64,000 nucleotides of DNA from Xiphias gladius (taxonomy: Eukaryota > Chordata > Actinopteri > Istiophoriformes > Xiphiidae): NCBI RefSeq assembly GCF_016859285.1, contig NC_053406.1:6211501-6275500 (forward strand), read 5' to 3'. The notes under the pieces are model-generated. The model searched no databases, was not told the DNA's origin, and was given only the letters and a program-made list of their open reading frames with translations. Positions 16,976 through 43,639 of this stretch are shown here, one piece after another. Within the stretch, counting starts at the first letter, position 1; each line of letters begins with the position of its first letter. A program made the translations under genes and the position numbers.

Positions 16976-18681
16976 GTATCTGTTAAGGCTTTATTTAATC
17001 TATGACCACAAAACCTTTGGAAAAATGACCCAATGACATAATTCTGCTGTAAGATGTTTTAAATACAATATGTATTAATGTTCCTAATTTATACAAAACA
17101 TGTTTATTTGCTCATATAATTTCAGATGTATGGATCATCAAGTTTGTTTTTTGAAGTAGCAAGCCAGGTAAATAGAAATATTCAATGCAGATGTAATATT
17201 ATTAGAACTAAACCACAGGCATTTGGCATCATTAGTAAAAAATCTACGGGCGCAGTTAACATTAATTGTGGCAGCTACATGTTGAAAGGCTTCAGTGCCA
17301 CCAACTAGACATGATAACAGCAGTATGTTCCTCACACTAGTGGCACTGATTAATTTAGCATTTTAATCAGAGAAATATCAATGTTTTTCCTGGGTTTTTA
17401 TTTATTATGCACAAGCAGTTCTAGTTTGGGATGCATGAACTTACCTTATCCCCTCTTGCATCGCACCCGTCTACTCAACCACAGCCAGTGAGAAAGTTCA
17501 GATGATCATTTGAGTATTTCACCTCTTAACGTCTGTGTTATTGGATATTGAACAGTCAGAGATAGGCTATTTTGCCAATCCTCACTGCCAGGCTAATCGC
17601 CGTAGCATCTATTACTTTGGCATAATTTCAAATCTGCAGATGAGGTAATTAGATCCTAGCAGATGCCCTACAATCTGTTAGGGTTTAGGACTGGAGATTT
17701 GGTGTCTTCACCACTGAAACACATCAAAGGATTTATAATGTGGAATACATAAGAGTCGAACAGTGTTATTTCACAAAAGAATAAAAAAAATATTTATATA
17801 AATAGGTGTTATGTCCTTTGTTCACCCAAAACCTTTGGATGCCTTTTCTCAAGTGCTTTAAAATCATCTTGTGAATTTAACATGCAAACACACAAATCTG
17901 CCAGTCTTCAGAGTTCAGAGTTCAGTTCTGATGACAGAAGAAGGCATAACAAAAGACTCATTCAGTCGGCTAAAAAATGGCAGAAGATTTACACGCCAGT
18001 TTCGAGAAACAGACATTTTGTGAAACACACTTATTCGCATTCTTGCTGAAGATCACCTGAGAAGAATATAGCTCTCTCATGTCTGTACACTAAAAAGGAC
18101 GCTACAGCAAAAGACGGTTAGCTAGCCTGGCTTGCTCAAACTTTCCACCTACATCTCCAAAGTACACAGATTAACATGTTAAAGATTCTGAACTATTCAT
18201 ATTGTTTTTATGCTTTGGTTATAACTTCAAAGAGAGTCAGCTGGCTAGCTGTATCCCCGTTTCCAGTCTTTACAATAAGCTAAGCTAACCATCTCGAGAT
18301 CTATATTTAATACTCGCTAAATTTACTGTACAGATATTAGAGTGGCACCAATCTTCTTTTTTCTAACTCTCGAAAGCAAATAAGTGTAATATGCAAAATA
18401 TCAAACTATTTCTTTAAAATTCGTTTCTCCTAAAGATGCCTCAGCTCTTTCTGGTCATGACGCTGTGACGCTGCAGTCTACAGGCACGTCTTAAGCATGA
18501 CAGCCCTACATCTACAAGCCTTCATCACAAACATTTTGCTGAGGAGACAATTATTGTTGGTTTTTTGATAAAACCCATCACACAGTAAAACTTGGAGCCA
18601 AATGAAGAACCCACACCCAAACAAGCTACTTTGCTGAAAAATAGGAAACTCAGAATCTCACATAGAAAATCGGGTGGTGTC
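16976..18681. other. Intergenic, itm2c to GPCR
   Basis: No gene is supported. Apart from a teleost repeat copy near its 3' end, annotated separately, the sequence is AT-rich and unremarkable. Confidence 0.5.
18241..18420. repeat. Teleost nonautonomous element, copy a
   Basis: It contains aataagctaagctaaccatc and later ctaactctcgaaagcaaata, then tcaaactatttctttaaa. This matches the widespread fish element whose consensus carries CTAAGCTAACCGGCTGCTGG and ends near CGAACTATTCCTTTAA. Related copies occur in this window at 23145-23245, 59808-59940 and 60145-60265. Confidence 0.55.
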
Positions 18682-19625
<944 letters not shown>

Positions 19626-20984
19626 TTGAAGGAACTGCTGCTTCTGGATTGGACCAGTGTATGACAGCAGTCTTTTAAAACCTCAGCTGACAGCCGCCTG
19701 CCTCACCTTCACTTCTCCCCATTTCCAACAAAGAGCCAGCATATTGTTCTAGAGTAATCGTACATCAAGCCTTTTGGAAAGCTTGTAAAGTTAGTAAATG
19801 GTAAGTGATTTGGGTTGGCTGGATTAGCCTGAAGTCCTAGTTTGTATAGTGTTTTCTGTGAATACTTCCTTTTAAATATGTCAATATGGAGCACATAGTA
19901 GCAAGCCCTTTTTGTCTGCTGTTTTACATATTTTTCTCTTGTTTATGGTTTAGGATTTTAAGTTAGAGATTTCTCATTATTTTATATTTAGTTTTCTTAT
20001 ATATGGGAGTTTAGGGCAAATTAGTGAACTTTTATATGTTGTTTTGGGCATTGCTCACTTCTGAAGCTAAATAAACTGCTACTCTGAAGTTTGACTCATT
20101 GTGCAGCTGGCCTTTCTTGGGAATTAGAAGAGTGGGGAGTCACACAGCATGTTATGTCTAGATTTCCCGTAGACCAGTGGCATAATACTGGTGATAGTAG
20201 GGCTATTTATACATATAATTGTATTGTGACATGCTTAGTTATATGGAAATGTATTGTGACACAGCTGTTAAAATTCAATTCACATTTATGTAGTATATAT
20301 AAAAACAAATCCATTTTATGCAACTTTAAACTTCTACTTGGGAATTGATTTTAAACAGAATATTATTCCATGCAGTTTTCAGGCTTCTTTTTTTTTTAAC
20401 CACTGTTTACCACTGATTTGCTCAAGCTACTAAAAACTGGTGTTGCATTAGCCTAAGTTAGTTGTTTAAAAATGTGTACTGTATGCTTCATCAAATTTTC
20501 ACAGAACAAGTTATGCTGACTGGCTATATTTGCTTGACCACTACCATTTACACAGTGTATTTAAATGAACTTAAAGCTGCACTTATCAATATGTTTGTTA
20601 ACAGTGGATCAAATAACATGTATCTTCAATAGAATACTAATGGTTAATCACTGACTTTGTCTTTCTGCTGTTTTGTGCGGAGCAAATACTGTAAGTGCAG
20701 TTTTTTTTCGGAAAACAGCTGCTTGCTGTGGCCAAAAATTACACTGTTGTGAGGCTGAACCCAAACAGTCAATTTATTGGCTGGAAGACCAAAACAATGA
20801 GATTAAAGATGCTATTACAGCTGAAGGAAACTGCAGAGTCGAGTGATAAATCTCTGTGGGTTCATCGTCCATTGTTAAAAATAATGTAAGCACCATTTCC
20901 CATAAGCCTCAGACATTTGCAGACTAAATGTCTGAAGCACGAGTGCTGACAGGAAAAAGTAAAAGAAATGATATTTCTTCTGTG
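19626..20984. other. Gene-free stretch, possible degraded LTR near its start
   Basis: No coding exon was recognised. The segment 19640-20100 has a loosely LTR-like layout (tttaaaacctcagctgacag early, aataaactgctactctgaag late), but no paired ends or target duplications were found. The rest is AT-rich unique sequence. Confidence 0.25.
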
Positions 20985-21885
20985 TTAGCTTCTCTGCATT
21001 GGCTCCCTGTAAAATCCAGAATAGAATTTTTAAAATCCTCCTCCTCACCTACAAAGCCCTTAATGGTCAGGCACCATCATATCTTAAAGAGCTCATAGTA
21101 CCCTACAACCCCACTAGCACACTGCGCTCCCAGAACGCAGGCTTACGTGTGGTTCCTAGATTCTCCAGAAGTAGATTGGGAGGCAGAGCTTTCGGTTTTC
21201 AGACTCTTCTACTGTGGAACCATCTTCCAGTTTGGGTCTGGGAGGCAGAAACCATCTCCACGTTTAAGAGTGGGCTTAAAACCTTCCTTTTTGATAAAGC
21301 TTATACTTAGGGCTGGCTCACGCTTCTCTTGAACCACCCCCTAGTTATGCTGCTATAGGCCTAGACTGCCGGGGGGACTTCCCATGATGCACCAAGCTCC
21401 TCTCTCCTCGTCTTCCTCAGCATCTGTACGCAATATTTCTGTCCCTGGTGCTGCAGAGTCTGGATCTGTGACTGCAAACCTCCTACTGCCTCGTTGATCC
21501 TGCTCAACACCCACTGCTTCAATCATTATGCTAAGTATTACTATTATTATATTTTGTATTAATACTATTATTATTCACCCTATTATTATAATTATTAGTT
21601 TTATTATTGGTCTCATTATTATTATATATCCTTATGTTGTACCTGTACTGTGCTATGCCCCCCCTCTCTCTTTCTCTCTCAACCCAGCTGGTCAAGGCAG
21701 ATGGGGCTTAAAAGGGAGCTTTTCCTTGCCGCTGTTGCCAAGTGCTTGCTCATGGGGGACCATTTGGTCTCTGTAAATATAACTATAAAGAGTACGGTCT
21801 AGACCTGCTCTATATGAAAAGTGCCCTGAGATAACCTCTGTTATGATTCGTTACTATATAAGTAAAATTGAAATTAATTTAATTT
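20985..21885 (+). mobile_element. 5'-truncated L2/Maui-like LINE: ORF2 C-terminus and 3' tail
   Basis: The region 20993-21310 translates to the C-terminal tail of a CR1/L2-group non-LTR retrotransposon ORF2: LHWLPVKSRI, then ILLLTYKALNGQAPSYLKEL, GRAFGFQTLLLWNHLPV and FKSGLKTFLFDKAY. It is followed by a 3'UTR with tatgctgctataggcctaga, an ATT-rich stretch (21530-21640) and the tail gggagcttttccttgccgct through gtgccctgagataacctctg. It ends around attgaaattaatttaatttaa. The reverse transcriptase core and endonuclease are missing, so the copy is dead on arrival. A second copy of the 3' tail lies at 30752-30988. Relative to that copy, this one lacks about 45 bp near 21707. Confidence 0.85.
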
Positions 21886-24054
21886 AATTGAGCTCGATAG
21901 AAGAGGCGAGTCCATGAGTGAGTTGAGGGGTTGCAGTTAGCTCAGACATGTTTCTAATAACAGCAGGGAATACAAGAGCGAATACTGTAGAAGTTGTTAG
22001 ACTTCAGAGATTACAACTAAACACAATGACTTTAAAAGAAAGCGTCAGTGAGTTTTAGGGATATAAACTAAACCAAGTTATGATGACATCAGTACCCGAC
22101 ATGCTTGTAGTTTCTTCGTGCAAGTAGTTTTTTCTAGCTTAATCTTTAATCTTTGTTTGTCTTTCTTGAAATCACAAATGTTTCAGTTTCTTATTGCAAC
22201 TCCTGTAGTGAACGGTAATTTGTCATAGAACATGGAAACAACCGTCATGAATGTGCTTCATTTATTCATAAAGGCGAATCAAAGAAATGCAGAATGAGAT
22301 ATTGCACCGAGTTACCGAGCACTGAGTTACGGAAGCTAGTGCAACAGAGCCTAGCCTGGACATGAAGTCATGACTTTGGCGAAGTTTTTGCTCAAATTAA
22401 AACATTTTCAATTGCACAGACATGCCTTCCCCCCAATGGAGTGCTGCAGGGATAAAGTCTTTTTTTAGGCCAACCCAGAGGTTAGCATCTCCCGGTTCCC
22501 TCCATAAAAGGTCAGTGGGTTTTTCTATTGGTTTTTGGATTATTTCAGGAAATAAACTCTGTGACAAACAAAAGCTTATGATACTTACACATTTTCTTCA
22601 ACAAGATAATCTTCAAAAATTAGTACCACTTTTATGAATGTCAAAGCCTAAATACAATCGCCATAAGTAAAAAGCTAATGTTAGGCTATAAATGAACGAC
22701 ACCACGGCTGCATGACTTTAATGTCACCACCACTAAACTGGCGAGTAGGTCAGTTTGCATGTTCTCTATTTGACGCTTAATGTCCCCAACAACCTCCGTA
22801 GTCTCATTTAGCCACTTGTTAGCAACATTTTTTAAAAATCCCGAGAGGGGTATTTACTGACATATTTCATGTTGCAGAATAAAACGTGAAAATGTATTGA
22901 GCTTGTGTTAACCACAGACCCAGTTTCAGGCATCCAACCAAAAACCCATCAACTTCAGGACAAGGGAACCGAAAGTGCGAAAATGTGAATTTATTTCTGG
23001 GTTTTAGGACTCATTCCTGCAGCGCTCTCTTTGTGCCACCCTGGGCCAATTTGCGTCCACCCCTGAAACGTCCTGTTTGAAATTCGGCTCATGTTCTCTC
23101 TGACCACTTCTGTAGTGAAGCTAATTACCTGCTGGCTCCAGCTTTGTATTTAGAGCATAGATGTGACAGTGGCATTGATCTGCTCATCTAACTCTTGGCT
23201 GGAAAGCGAATAAACATTTACCAAATTGTCAAACTTCTTTATTCTTCTTTCATTTCTACATATGATATACTGAGCTATAAATAAGATTGATCATATTTCA
23301 TATTATTTACTTTTGTGTCATAACAAATGGTTACTTTAAAATAGAATGGAAAAAACAGTCGAACATTCCTCTTTCTTTTAACTCTCTGCGTAAACATAAA
23401 TATCCACGTGTATATTTTTCCAGTAAATAGCTACCAAACAATCAAAATAAGCCTTGGTTACATTTGAGGCTTTCTGTCAGAGCAGCTCCCTGAGTTTTAA
23501 GGACACTTCGGCAAAATACATAACCGTTAACAGACACATCGAGTATTGCTGGAATTAAGCCAGTGTGTGCGTTCATGCAACCGCACACACTGTGTGAGCT
23601 TTGTTTTAGCAAGGTGAAGACTGTGTGTTTGTGCGCGCGTACGTTGCGAGACAATTATTGTCTCGTACACACTGATGCAACATGAGAAGAGGAAAAAGTC
23701 GAAAACTGCTCCTGTAACTCAACCACTCCAAAAAAAAAAAGCCATTACAAGGCAGAGAGATCTCATTACACCGCCAAGCTGATGCTCTGTTTTTGCTGAG
23801 CAGTTTATATATGGCCGGTACACACACAGACAGCCCCACATACACACAGTCTCACACTGTTCTCACGATATGTCAGATGCAGATCATAGTAATGTACAGA
23901 TCATATCACAGTCATTTTTCAGGGATCACCTCATCACTGCAGCCTCTTCCAGGGTATATATAGGGAACTGATGAGTGGCAGAGATCCTCCTGAGTCCTGC
24001 TGATTGGATGTGCAATCAACTTACTGTAAAGTACCAAAGTATTTGGTGGTAAAG
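21886..24054. other. Intergenic, LINE to prss16, with repeat debris
   Basis: No gene is seen. The segment 22420-22640 (gggataaagtctttttttag ... aaggtcagtgggtttttcta) looks like an interspersed repeat, class unknown. A possible prss16 promoter lies directly upstream of 24055, where ggtatatataggga (23952-23965) is a TATA-like element about 90 bp before the ATG. Confidence 0.4.
23145..23245. repeat. Teleost nonautonomous element, copy b (3' end)
   Basis: It contains gtgacagtggcattgatctg and ctaactcttggctggaaagc, then gcgaataaacatttaccaaa and tgtcaaacttctttattc. These correspond to the terminal part of the same family as 18241-18420. Confidence 0.5.
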
Positions 24055-36061
<12,007 letters not shown>

Positions 36062-36492
36062 TCAGCTCACATTATAACCTGATCAGCTCTTATCACTGTC
36101 CCCTTTAAGTGATAAGACGCAGTTACTAAGCTGGTGTGCCCGCCTGCTCTGCTTCATTCTCCTCATCCTCCATTTCCTGTCTCCTGTTTTCCACCTCCTC
36201 ACTCTCCATCTATAATCATCTCATAGCACTGCGTTTGATCTGCGTGTTTGTTTGGGGTTTGGTTGTATTTTTTGTTTGTATGCCTTTACAGATTTTTTCC
36301 CTGTTTTAAAGTTACTATTCATTGGGCTTCATATCAAATTTCTTAGTTTTCTTAGATTTAATATAAATGGAAATTTTAAAGGTTTATATCTACTGAATTT
36401 ATGTGTTTATGCTTATAATAATTATTTTAATGGCTGTGTCTTCCTTTGTAGTGTATGGCCATTAAAATATAATCTTATGGCTTGGCTGTGTT

Positions 36493-36568
<76 letters not shown>

Positions 36569-36735
36569 CATCAGTTGTCATAACCTTGTCATACCACTAG
36601 GGCGTGATATTGCTGCATGTCAAACTCGATTCTTGATCCTCATTCTCTAAAAAACACAGGGAATCAGTACTCGCAATAGTTTGCCACACTGATCTTTATC
36701 TGTTGTTGTAAATAAAAGGCAGCAAACGTCTTTAT
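36062..36735 (+). other. prss16: prss16 3'UTR with poly(A) signal
   Basis: Noncoding sequence after the prss16 stop, containing a (TG)n array (36497-36567) and an AATAAA at 36711-36716 in the context tgtaaataaaaggcag. If this signal is used, the TG array lies inside the mature 3'UTR. Confidence 0.55.
36497..36567. repeat. (TG)n microsatellite
   Basis: About 35 TG units, probably within the prss16 3'UTR. Confidence 0.97.
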
Positions 36736-36956
36736 TGTGAACACTTAGCACAGATTAATATCTCTCATTGCGGGGCATTTGTTCAGGAGTGAGAAGGGAA
36801 ATTGAATGTGTTATATCACAGCAAATCCGTGAATGTGAGACCGTTGGATTGTTGTGCCTGTAACAGTGAGAGAAATATTGACGAGATGGAGAGTGTTTGT
36901 GAGAGAAAGTTGAGGAAGCACCAGTTGTACTAAGGCCATCTGTTTCCGTATGGGCT

Positions 36957-37067
<111 letters not shown>

Positions 37068-37170
37068 CCCACTCAGTAGGGGGGTCAAAAGTGGGGGGTC
37101 ATGGCCCCACTGACCCTGTGGGAGTGGGAGATCATCAATCAACTAGAGGCTGGACAGAGTAGCAGGAGGG

Positions 37171-37187
37171 GACACACGCACACACAC

Positions 37188-37229
<42 letters not shown>
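37171..37229. repeat. (CA)n microsatellite
   Basis: About 28 CA units with two CG interruptions, in the opposite sense to the TG array about 105 bp upstream. Confidence 0.97.
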
Positions 37230-37233
<4 letters not shown>

Positions 37234-37385
37234 ATACTGTAACACATACACTCTGCAAATGTACCTGGGAAAATCTAATATGAAATGTATTTTGTATTAA
37301 ATGCATTAAAGCACCATTCAATCAAACACATAATGAATAGAATATATAGAATAGAACTGAAATTTCTCTTGTGGATAGCTGATGA

Positions 37386-37387
<2 letters not shown>

Positions 37388-37433
<46 letters not shown>

Positions 37434-37448
37434 GACACACACACACAT
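37388..37448. repeat. (CA)n microsatellite with an ACAG interruption
   Basis: About 20 CA units, then acagacagacac, then further CA. Confidence 0.95.
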
Positions 37449-40400
37449 TCACACACTGAGTTACACACATAAAAGGCCTCTGAGACATTTGCTGCTGGCC
37501 AAATAGGCCGCATGTTTGTTGTGTTTGATAACATACATGCTTTCTTATTCATGGAAAGCTCACAGATGCTATCAAACACTTCAGCGCAGAGAGAGAGAGG
37601 GACGGATGGAAAGAAAGTGAGTAAACCAGCAGCACTTTTTCACTGCAGTGCTTCCATTTCATCCTCTTTCTATCAACCTCTCATCTCTTTGCTATTGTAA
37701 ACAAGCACACCACCCACACCCACACACACACACACACACACACTCCAAAGGCCGCTATCAGGGTTATCAGCCAGCATTTGCAGAGTGACAGGGCATGCTT
37801 TTTCTCTCTCCTCCATCCCTCCTCCTTCTCTTCCTCCTCCTCCTCCTCCTGCAGCCTGTCCTGTTGATCAATGAGGAAGTTCTTGGGCCTCAACTATTAA
37901 TCAGAGCCTATCGGCTATCTGTCTGCCGGGCCAACCAATCACGGCCCTCCGACAGCTGGGCCATGAAAAATGTGGCCTGGTGGACGGAGGGGAGGTTGGG
38001 GACGATGAGAGGGAGGGTGTTGGCAGGGGTCAGGGAGGGGAGGAGGGAGGTGAAGGAGCACTCTATCTGATCCGAGTCAGATCACAGCTGTACAGCTGCA
38101 CTTTATACACTTACAGTTGATTCTTAACATCATGAGGCCTGCCATATGCACTCACACGCACACACATGAATGAGTGCACAGGTGCAGGTTTTATGACTAA
38201 TACACACAATAAATGATAAATCAATTCAATCGACACAATATTGCCCCTGATTCGCACTTACATCAAATTGAGGCATTTTACAGCCATAGAGCGCCCACCG
38301 TGTTACCAGTCCTTTCATTGGGTTTCGGTTAGAGCGACAAAATCATGGAAAAGGTTAATGAGCAGTGTTTTTATGGAGTCTTTGCAGCAAAAGCTCCCCA
38401 GCAAGAACTGAAACCCTGTCGATCTGTTGTCCAATAACAAGGCCTGTCCTCACGGCCAAAAGTTTCATCAACACGCTACCATCCCTCTTCTGCATAATCA
38501 CCATGCTCACTCTCATCCATTCACATCTTATTGCCATGATTAGATTACATCTAATGCTATTACACCGCTCCCATCTCTCTCTCCTCTTCGCTTCACCTCT
38601 CTCTCTCACTCTCTCGCTCTGTCTCTCCCTCATCATGGATTTCTTGCAGATCTTATTAGTGTGTGATGCGGACCAGGTCTCCCACTTTGGATTTATGAAC
38701 CCTCAGACTTCTCTCCTTTAATCTCTGCCTCTCTCCTCCTCCGCTCCCTTCCTGCATCTGTCCATCTATCATTCCCAGGGTTGGCTTGGGCGGAAGAGTA
38801 TTAATCCCTCCATCCCATCTCTCACTCCTCCGGACAGATGAGGAGATGGAGGCTGGAGATGGGGATTGGAGTAGGAGAAGGAGGAGGAGGAGGAAGAGGA
38901 GGAGGGGTAGAGGGCAGGCGACCTCAGATTACTTTCCATAATATTTCTGTAGCATTGTGGGGGAAAATGGAGAGGCATTACAGGTAATGTATGCAGATTA
39001 ACTCCATGCTAGGTCACTGCTTTGATACCTTCAACAGGTATCAGGATGAACTGAAGATTCTGCATGGGTGAGGGTGTGTGGGTGGATTGCAGAGGCAATA
39101 CCTGCAGATGATGATAAACAACTTAGCTTAGCTGTTAGTGAGTGCTAGTCAGTTTGCATGTTTATGTGATGCTTGATAGTGTGTATATGCCTTAATGGGG
39201 TCTATGCAAAAATTTGGCCTCATGCAAATTGTGAATTTCTGCAAAGGCGCACGGTTACTGTATCTTATTACCTGTTGATGCCTGTCAAACACACATACAC
39301 ACACACAGACACATGTAGAGAGTATGTTCAACAGCATCCAATAGGCTCTGGGAAATCAATTGGAAAGATCGGGACATTTAATGAAGCCAGTCCTCACAGG
39401 CCTAATTCCTAGAAAAAATGAAGAAACAAATTCAGTTTAAAGAAAAGAAATAAACCTTTGACCAGCAGTCAAGGTAAAGCCGACACACTCCCCAACCCCC
39501 CCATCCAAGCCTCTGCAGTGACAGGTAGATTAAGGGGTGTGATAGATGCCCCTCTCTGTATCTCCCGCTCTCCATCTCCCCTCCTTTCCCTCCCCTCCAT
39601 CCATCATGGCGGCTGGTGTAATTGTGGCTGCGTGGGGCTGGCAGAGGGAGCCTCCATCCATCTCCTTAACAACAAACAGTCACGGGGACGGATGGCGCTG
39701 CACTACCCAGTTAATCTCCATCTATAAGGGGAGGAACGGAGGGAGGGAAGGAAGGAGAAGGAGAGGAAGAAAATAACAGAAGGGGAAAAGCTAGTGTTGA
39801 CTTACTATAAACAAAAAGAGATGGCGAGGGGAAGGCAGAAGGAAGGAGGTAGGAGGTAGTAACTGAAGTTAGAGCCCATGCCCAAACAGGTAGAGACAGC
39901 AGGGCTATAAAGGAAGCGGAATGAGCCGGATGGAGGAGTACAAGTGAAACTAGAGGCAAAGTTTGCAAACAGGCTCCAAGAGCAGGTCGATAAAGGTGGA
40001 TTTGCTGGGTGAGTGTGCCAGAAGAAAACAGAAGAGATGGGGGAAGGGAGGGGGAGAAAATTTATGCCTATGCAGACAGACGACCCAGAAACTGGAGAAG
40101 CATGGACTCATAAAAATGCACTCTGCAGCCCCCCCCCCCACACACACACACACTTTTACCCCGTGGTTTCTTTCCCTACTCCTCTATTTCTCCTTTTACT
40201 TCCCTCCATCACTTCGCTCCCTCTCTCTCATGCAGGCGGTGGAGGGTCACAGCCTGATGTCTGATGTTTCGGGTGGTTGTGTGCGGTTGCCAGAGGTCAC
40301 AGCAGCCATATTGTCTTAATGGCAGAGTCACTGGAGTCAACAAGACTGGGTGGCCTTCGAGCCTAAGCTCCATCTCTCCCTGATTAAGTCAAGTAAAGTC

Positions 40401-42789
40401 GACTTTTGTGGCAAGGGGAAGACAGCGTCTGTTTCTGTAAACTGCTGTTTTTCACCTTGCAGATTAGGGATTACCATCTGAACAATGTCAACAGCTGGCA
40501 ATGTCATATTTCTGTTTGCAGCAACTGCATCATGTTGGGCAAAAACTACGGAGGCCAACAACCATTTGTAGAAGAGTAAAGCCTGTAATTTTCTGTTTGA
40601 AATTTAGTCAGCACTTAGTGAGAGTACACTGGCCAACTCGATTTCTAATGTCATATAGGAGGTTGCAAGGACACAAGACATGTTGCATTCGGGCAGGTAA
40701 ACATCCACAGTTCCACACGCTCTCTCATAAATATGTTTTCACTCTCCGCTTGTTGTCTCCTGTTTGGTAGCCTTGGGCATCGCCTGCATTGAGGCCCGAC
40801 TTAGAAGAGGCGCACCTTGACACTGACCCTCCAGCATGCACGCAAGCAAACAAGCAAGCACGCGCACACACTCCTATGTCCGCTGTCCCGGGCACACGCA
40901 CTCAACGGGCCTTGGGTGCAGAGGAGGGAGCACTTGAGCCTGGACAGGGAGTGACAAATAACCGCAGCTGCCTTGACATGCAGAAATGGTCCCACGGTGA
41001 ACCTGCCTGAGTCTGTGGCGCAGGAGAGCCGATTGTTTCTTACAGGAGAGCTGCAACAGGGAGAAATAATGTCAACCTTCAGTTAACATTTGTGCTGTAT
41101 CTTAGTCATCCCCCACACTTGTATTTATGCTTTCAACAAATCCGAGTGTAAATGTTGCTGCTGAAAGTAAATGACAAGATTTATAGATTTTAGATAATTA
41201 TATTGGTAAACTGCTAGTAATCCAAAAAGCAATGTCAGGATGTCAACCAAAAAATCTTCTAAAATGATCTAAAGCAAATGTCTTTTTATTCTGGAGCAAA
41301 TCATTTTAGTTTTGTGGTTCATTGATTTTACCTCCCCCTACAGCTCCCACTGCTGTATGTGCAAAAAATAATAACGATAACTGCAAAATCAACCAGTTTT
41401 TTCCTTTAGATGTTTCTTTTCTTCTGACCTTATTAAAACGTAACGTGACGAAGAGTGTTGATTTGGTAACTCCTAACTGAGACACAGACTGGGCTTACAT
41501 AACTGATGAAGGTGGAAGAATACAGAAATGACCATTGAGGATTGTTATTACACCAAACAAGGAAATGTTTCATGTTCATTTGAGCTATGCATGAACAAAT
41601 ATATATATTATTTGTTTAAACGGCTAAAAATATCAAAGGAACAGTGTTTAAAAGTCTTTCACATACAATGAAATGCACAGTATGTTAAGATATATGGAGG
41701 CCTCTTTGGGGTCAGCTAGACCCGAGGGTGGTGTGACTCCCTGTTTGACCACTTTTGAACAGTGTTATAAAGCCCAGATAACTGAAATCCAGATAGACCT
41801 GGGATTTGGGATTTGAAAGGGGTAGTGTTTTGTCAAGTACTGTCAACACAAATCACAGACACAGCGCATTAATAAAATCGATTGTATTTAACAGCTGGGC
41901 TCTCTAAGACAGACATACCGAGTCCTTTTCAGCAAAGGACCTGTGAAGCATGTCATCAGTTCAAAATGATATTCAGAAGCAATTCTCGACATACAGGAAT
42001 AGGGAAAGTCACGAAGTATTAAACCGAGAAAACCAAGTTAAGTGGGGTTTTAAGGTGTTAAGGAGGGCCTGGGTTCTCCAACCAGAAAACTAAGGTTTGA
42101 ATAAAACAAAACAAAAAGGATTTAAATCATTTGTTTTAGGACGCTGTTACAGAGTATTTCCAATGAAGCTCTTTAAGTGTTTTACTCTTTATCTTATTCC
42201 ACCTTATGTTTTCTTCCATTCCACCTTCCTGTTTGACAAACCTATGCATTTTGTTCAGATATTGTTCTGTCTTTATAGGGACGAGTCATTTCAGGACATC
42301 TGGGTGTCTTCTTTGGGAACAGTAAAAACCGTTAGGTTACCTTTCAGCATAAATTTGACGACATATGTTGCGTTAAAACACGTTGTCATAAATTGTGTTA
42401 AAAGTAGGCTTTGCCCCCGCAGACCCCCGGTGATAAAAACGACAGATCCTGCGGTGTTTGTGATGTAAATGAGTGTAATCTACAAGTTGAGATAATAGTC
42501 TGTTAGATAAATGTTACAGAGACTGAAGATTTATGGCCCAATTCAAGCAACAAGTTGAGTTGTCCTGAAGAAAAATCGGGCGGAATCAGCTCAAGACGTC
42601 GCTCTCCTTACCTCTCCTTACCTAACATTAAACCTATGACCTATTTGTGACTTGTAAAGATTTTCTACAAAGACATAAAAAGAAACTTAATCCCGGCGAA
42701 CATGAGTTCGTCAGCTGATGCGCACTCAAATGTTCATCATTTTTCACTCAACCTGTTAACAAAGTGAAAAAACAAGCCCGGGACCACCG
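37449..42789. other. Gene-free stretch upstream of meis3
   Basis: No coding exon is supported. Contents: a short (CA)n (37712-37742), CCAAT-containing GC-rich sequence near 37900-38000 (ggccaaccaatcacggccct), purine-rich tracts (38870-38910, 39725-39850) and pyrimidine-rich tracts (37800-37855, 38560-38630). Long unique stretches next to a developmental TALE homeobox gene often hold enhancers, but I cannot demonstrate conservation from one sequence. Confidence 0.4.
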
Positions 42790-42829
42790 TTTCCAGCCCA
42801 TTGACGCTGCTGCATGGCTGTGTTACCGG

Positions 42830-43110
42830 CTCAGTGCAGGGGGGGCGGGGGTCGGGCGCTGTGATCACCCCTGTAGGAAACCAGCACCCCGCAGAGTTAA
42901 AAGACCCCGGGCTGCACGGACGGTGCGGGGCCCTCGCAGGCGGCCGCGCGGTGGAGCTCCGAGCCGCCCACGGAGACGCCTGCCCCGGCCTGCTGTTCCC
43001 CGCCAAGCTGCTGCTGATTGAAGTGCAGCCGCCTGTTGGCCCCTCACAGCGGGGCCGCGGGAAGAGGAGCGCTTTGAATAATTATTATGTCGCTCAGGTG
43101 TCATTTAGCC
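42830..43110. promoter_or_regulatory. CpG-rich block upstream of meis3
   Basis: Markedly GC- and CpG-rich compared with its flanks (for example cgcaggcggccgcgcggtgg and cggggccgcgggaagaggag). It lies about 1.7-2 kb before the meis3 start codon. It may be a CpG island at an alternative promoter or a separate transcript. An open + frame crosses it (42801-43181) with no recognised product. Confidence 0.5.
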
Positions 43111-43639
43111 ACAAGACCGGGAGTTTGACTATGCCACCGTCATGTGAAAGCGTTTCTTCCCTTTTCTCTGCCCCTGGTTGAAATACACTTTCTCACGATA
43201 ATGGTTTTGTTTTCTCACTTCTCTCAGTCAACAAAAAGGGGGCCAAAGGGTGACATTTGGGCTGTGTCAAAAGGCTGACCTGGGATAGACGTCGGCCAAG
43301 ACAATAAAACACTTTGAATGCTATTATCAGCCCGTAAATTTCTTGTCATCAAGCACGCTTCAGACTTATTTATGGTCCGGCATGAGGGGCAACTTGATTA
43401 AAACTCTGTAGTTGGACTGAAATTACCCTTAAAATGAACCGTGCTGCAGGCGAAACAACCGTTTTCACGGATCTGCTTTTGACTGTCTTGCATTTGTAAT
43501 CACACCATCAAGAAGCTTCACGTAAATTCACTTAAGAATGAGATGTTTTGCAAACTGCGGCCACTTGTCTGTGCAGGGTTGGAACACCAACCATTTTCCT
43601 TACACCTTTAATTTGATTGTCCGGAGTTTATTCCAGATT

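Noticed and set aside
37795..38070. Possible coding exon upstream of meis3 (ALLINEEVLGPQLLIRAYRL-type frame)
   Set aside because: It opens in a pyrimidine-rich tract, has no convincing acceptor/donor pair with phase, and matches no protein I know. It may instead be regulatory sequence.
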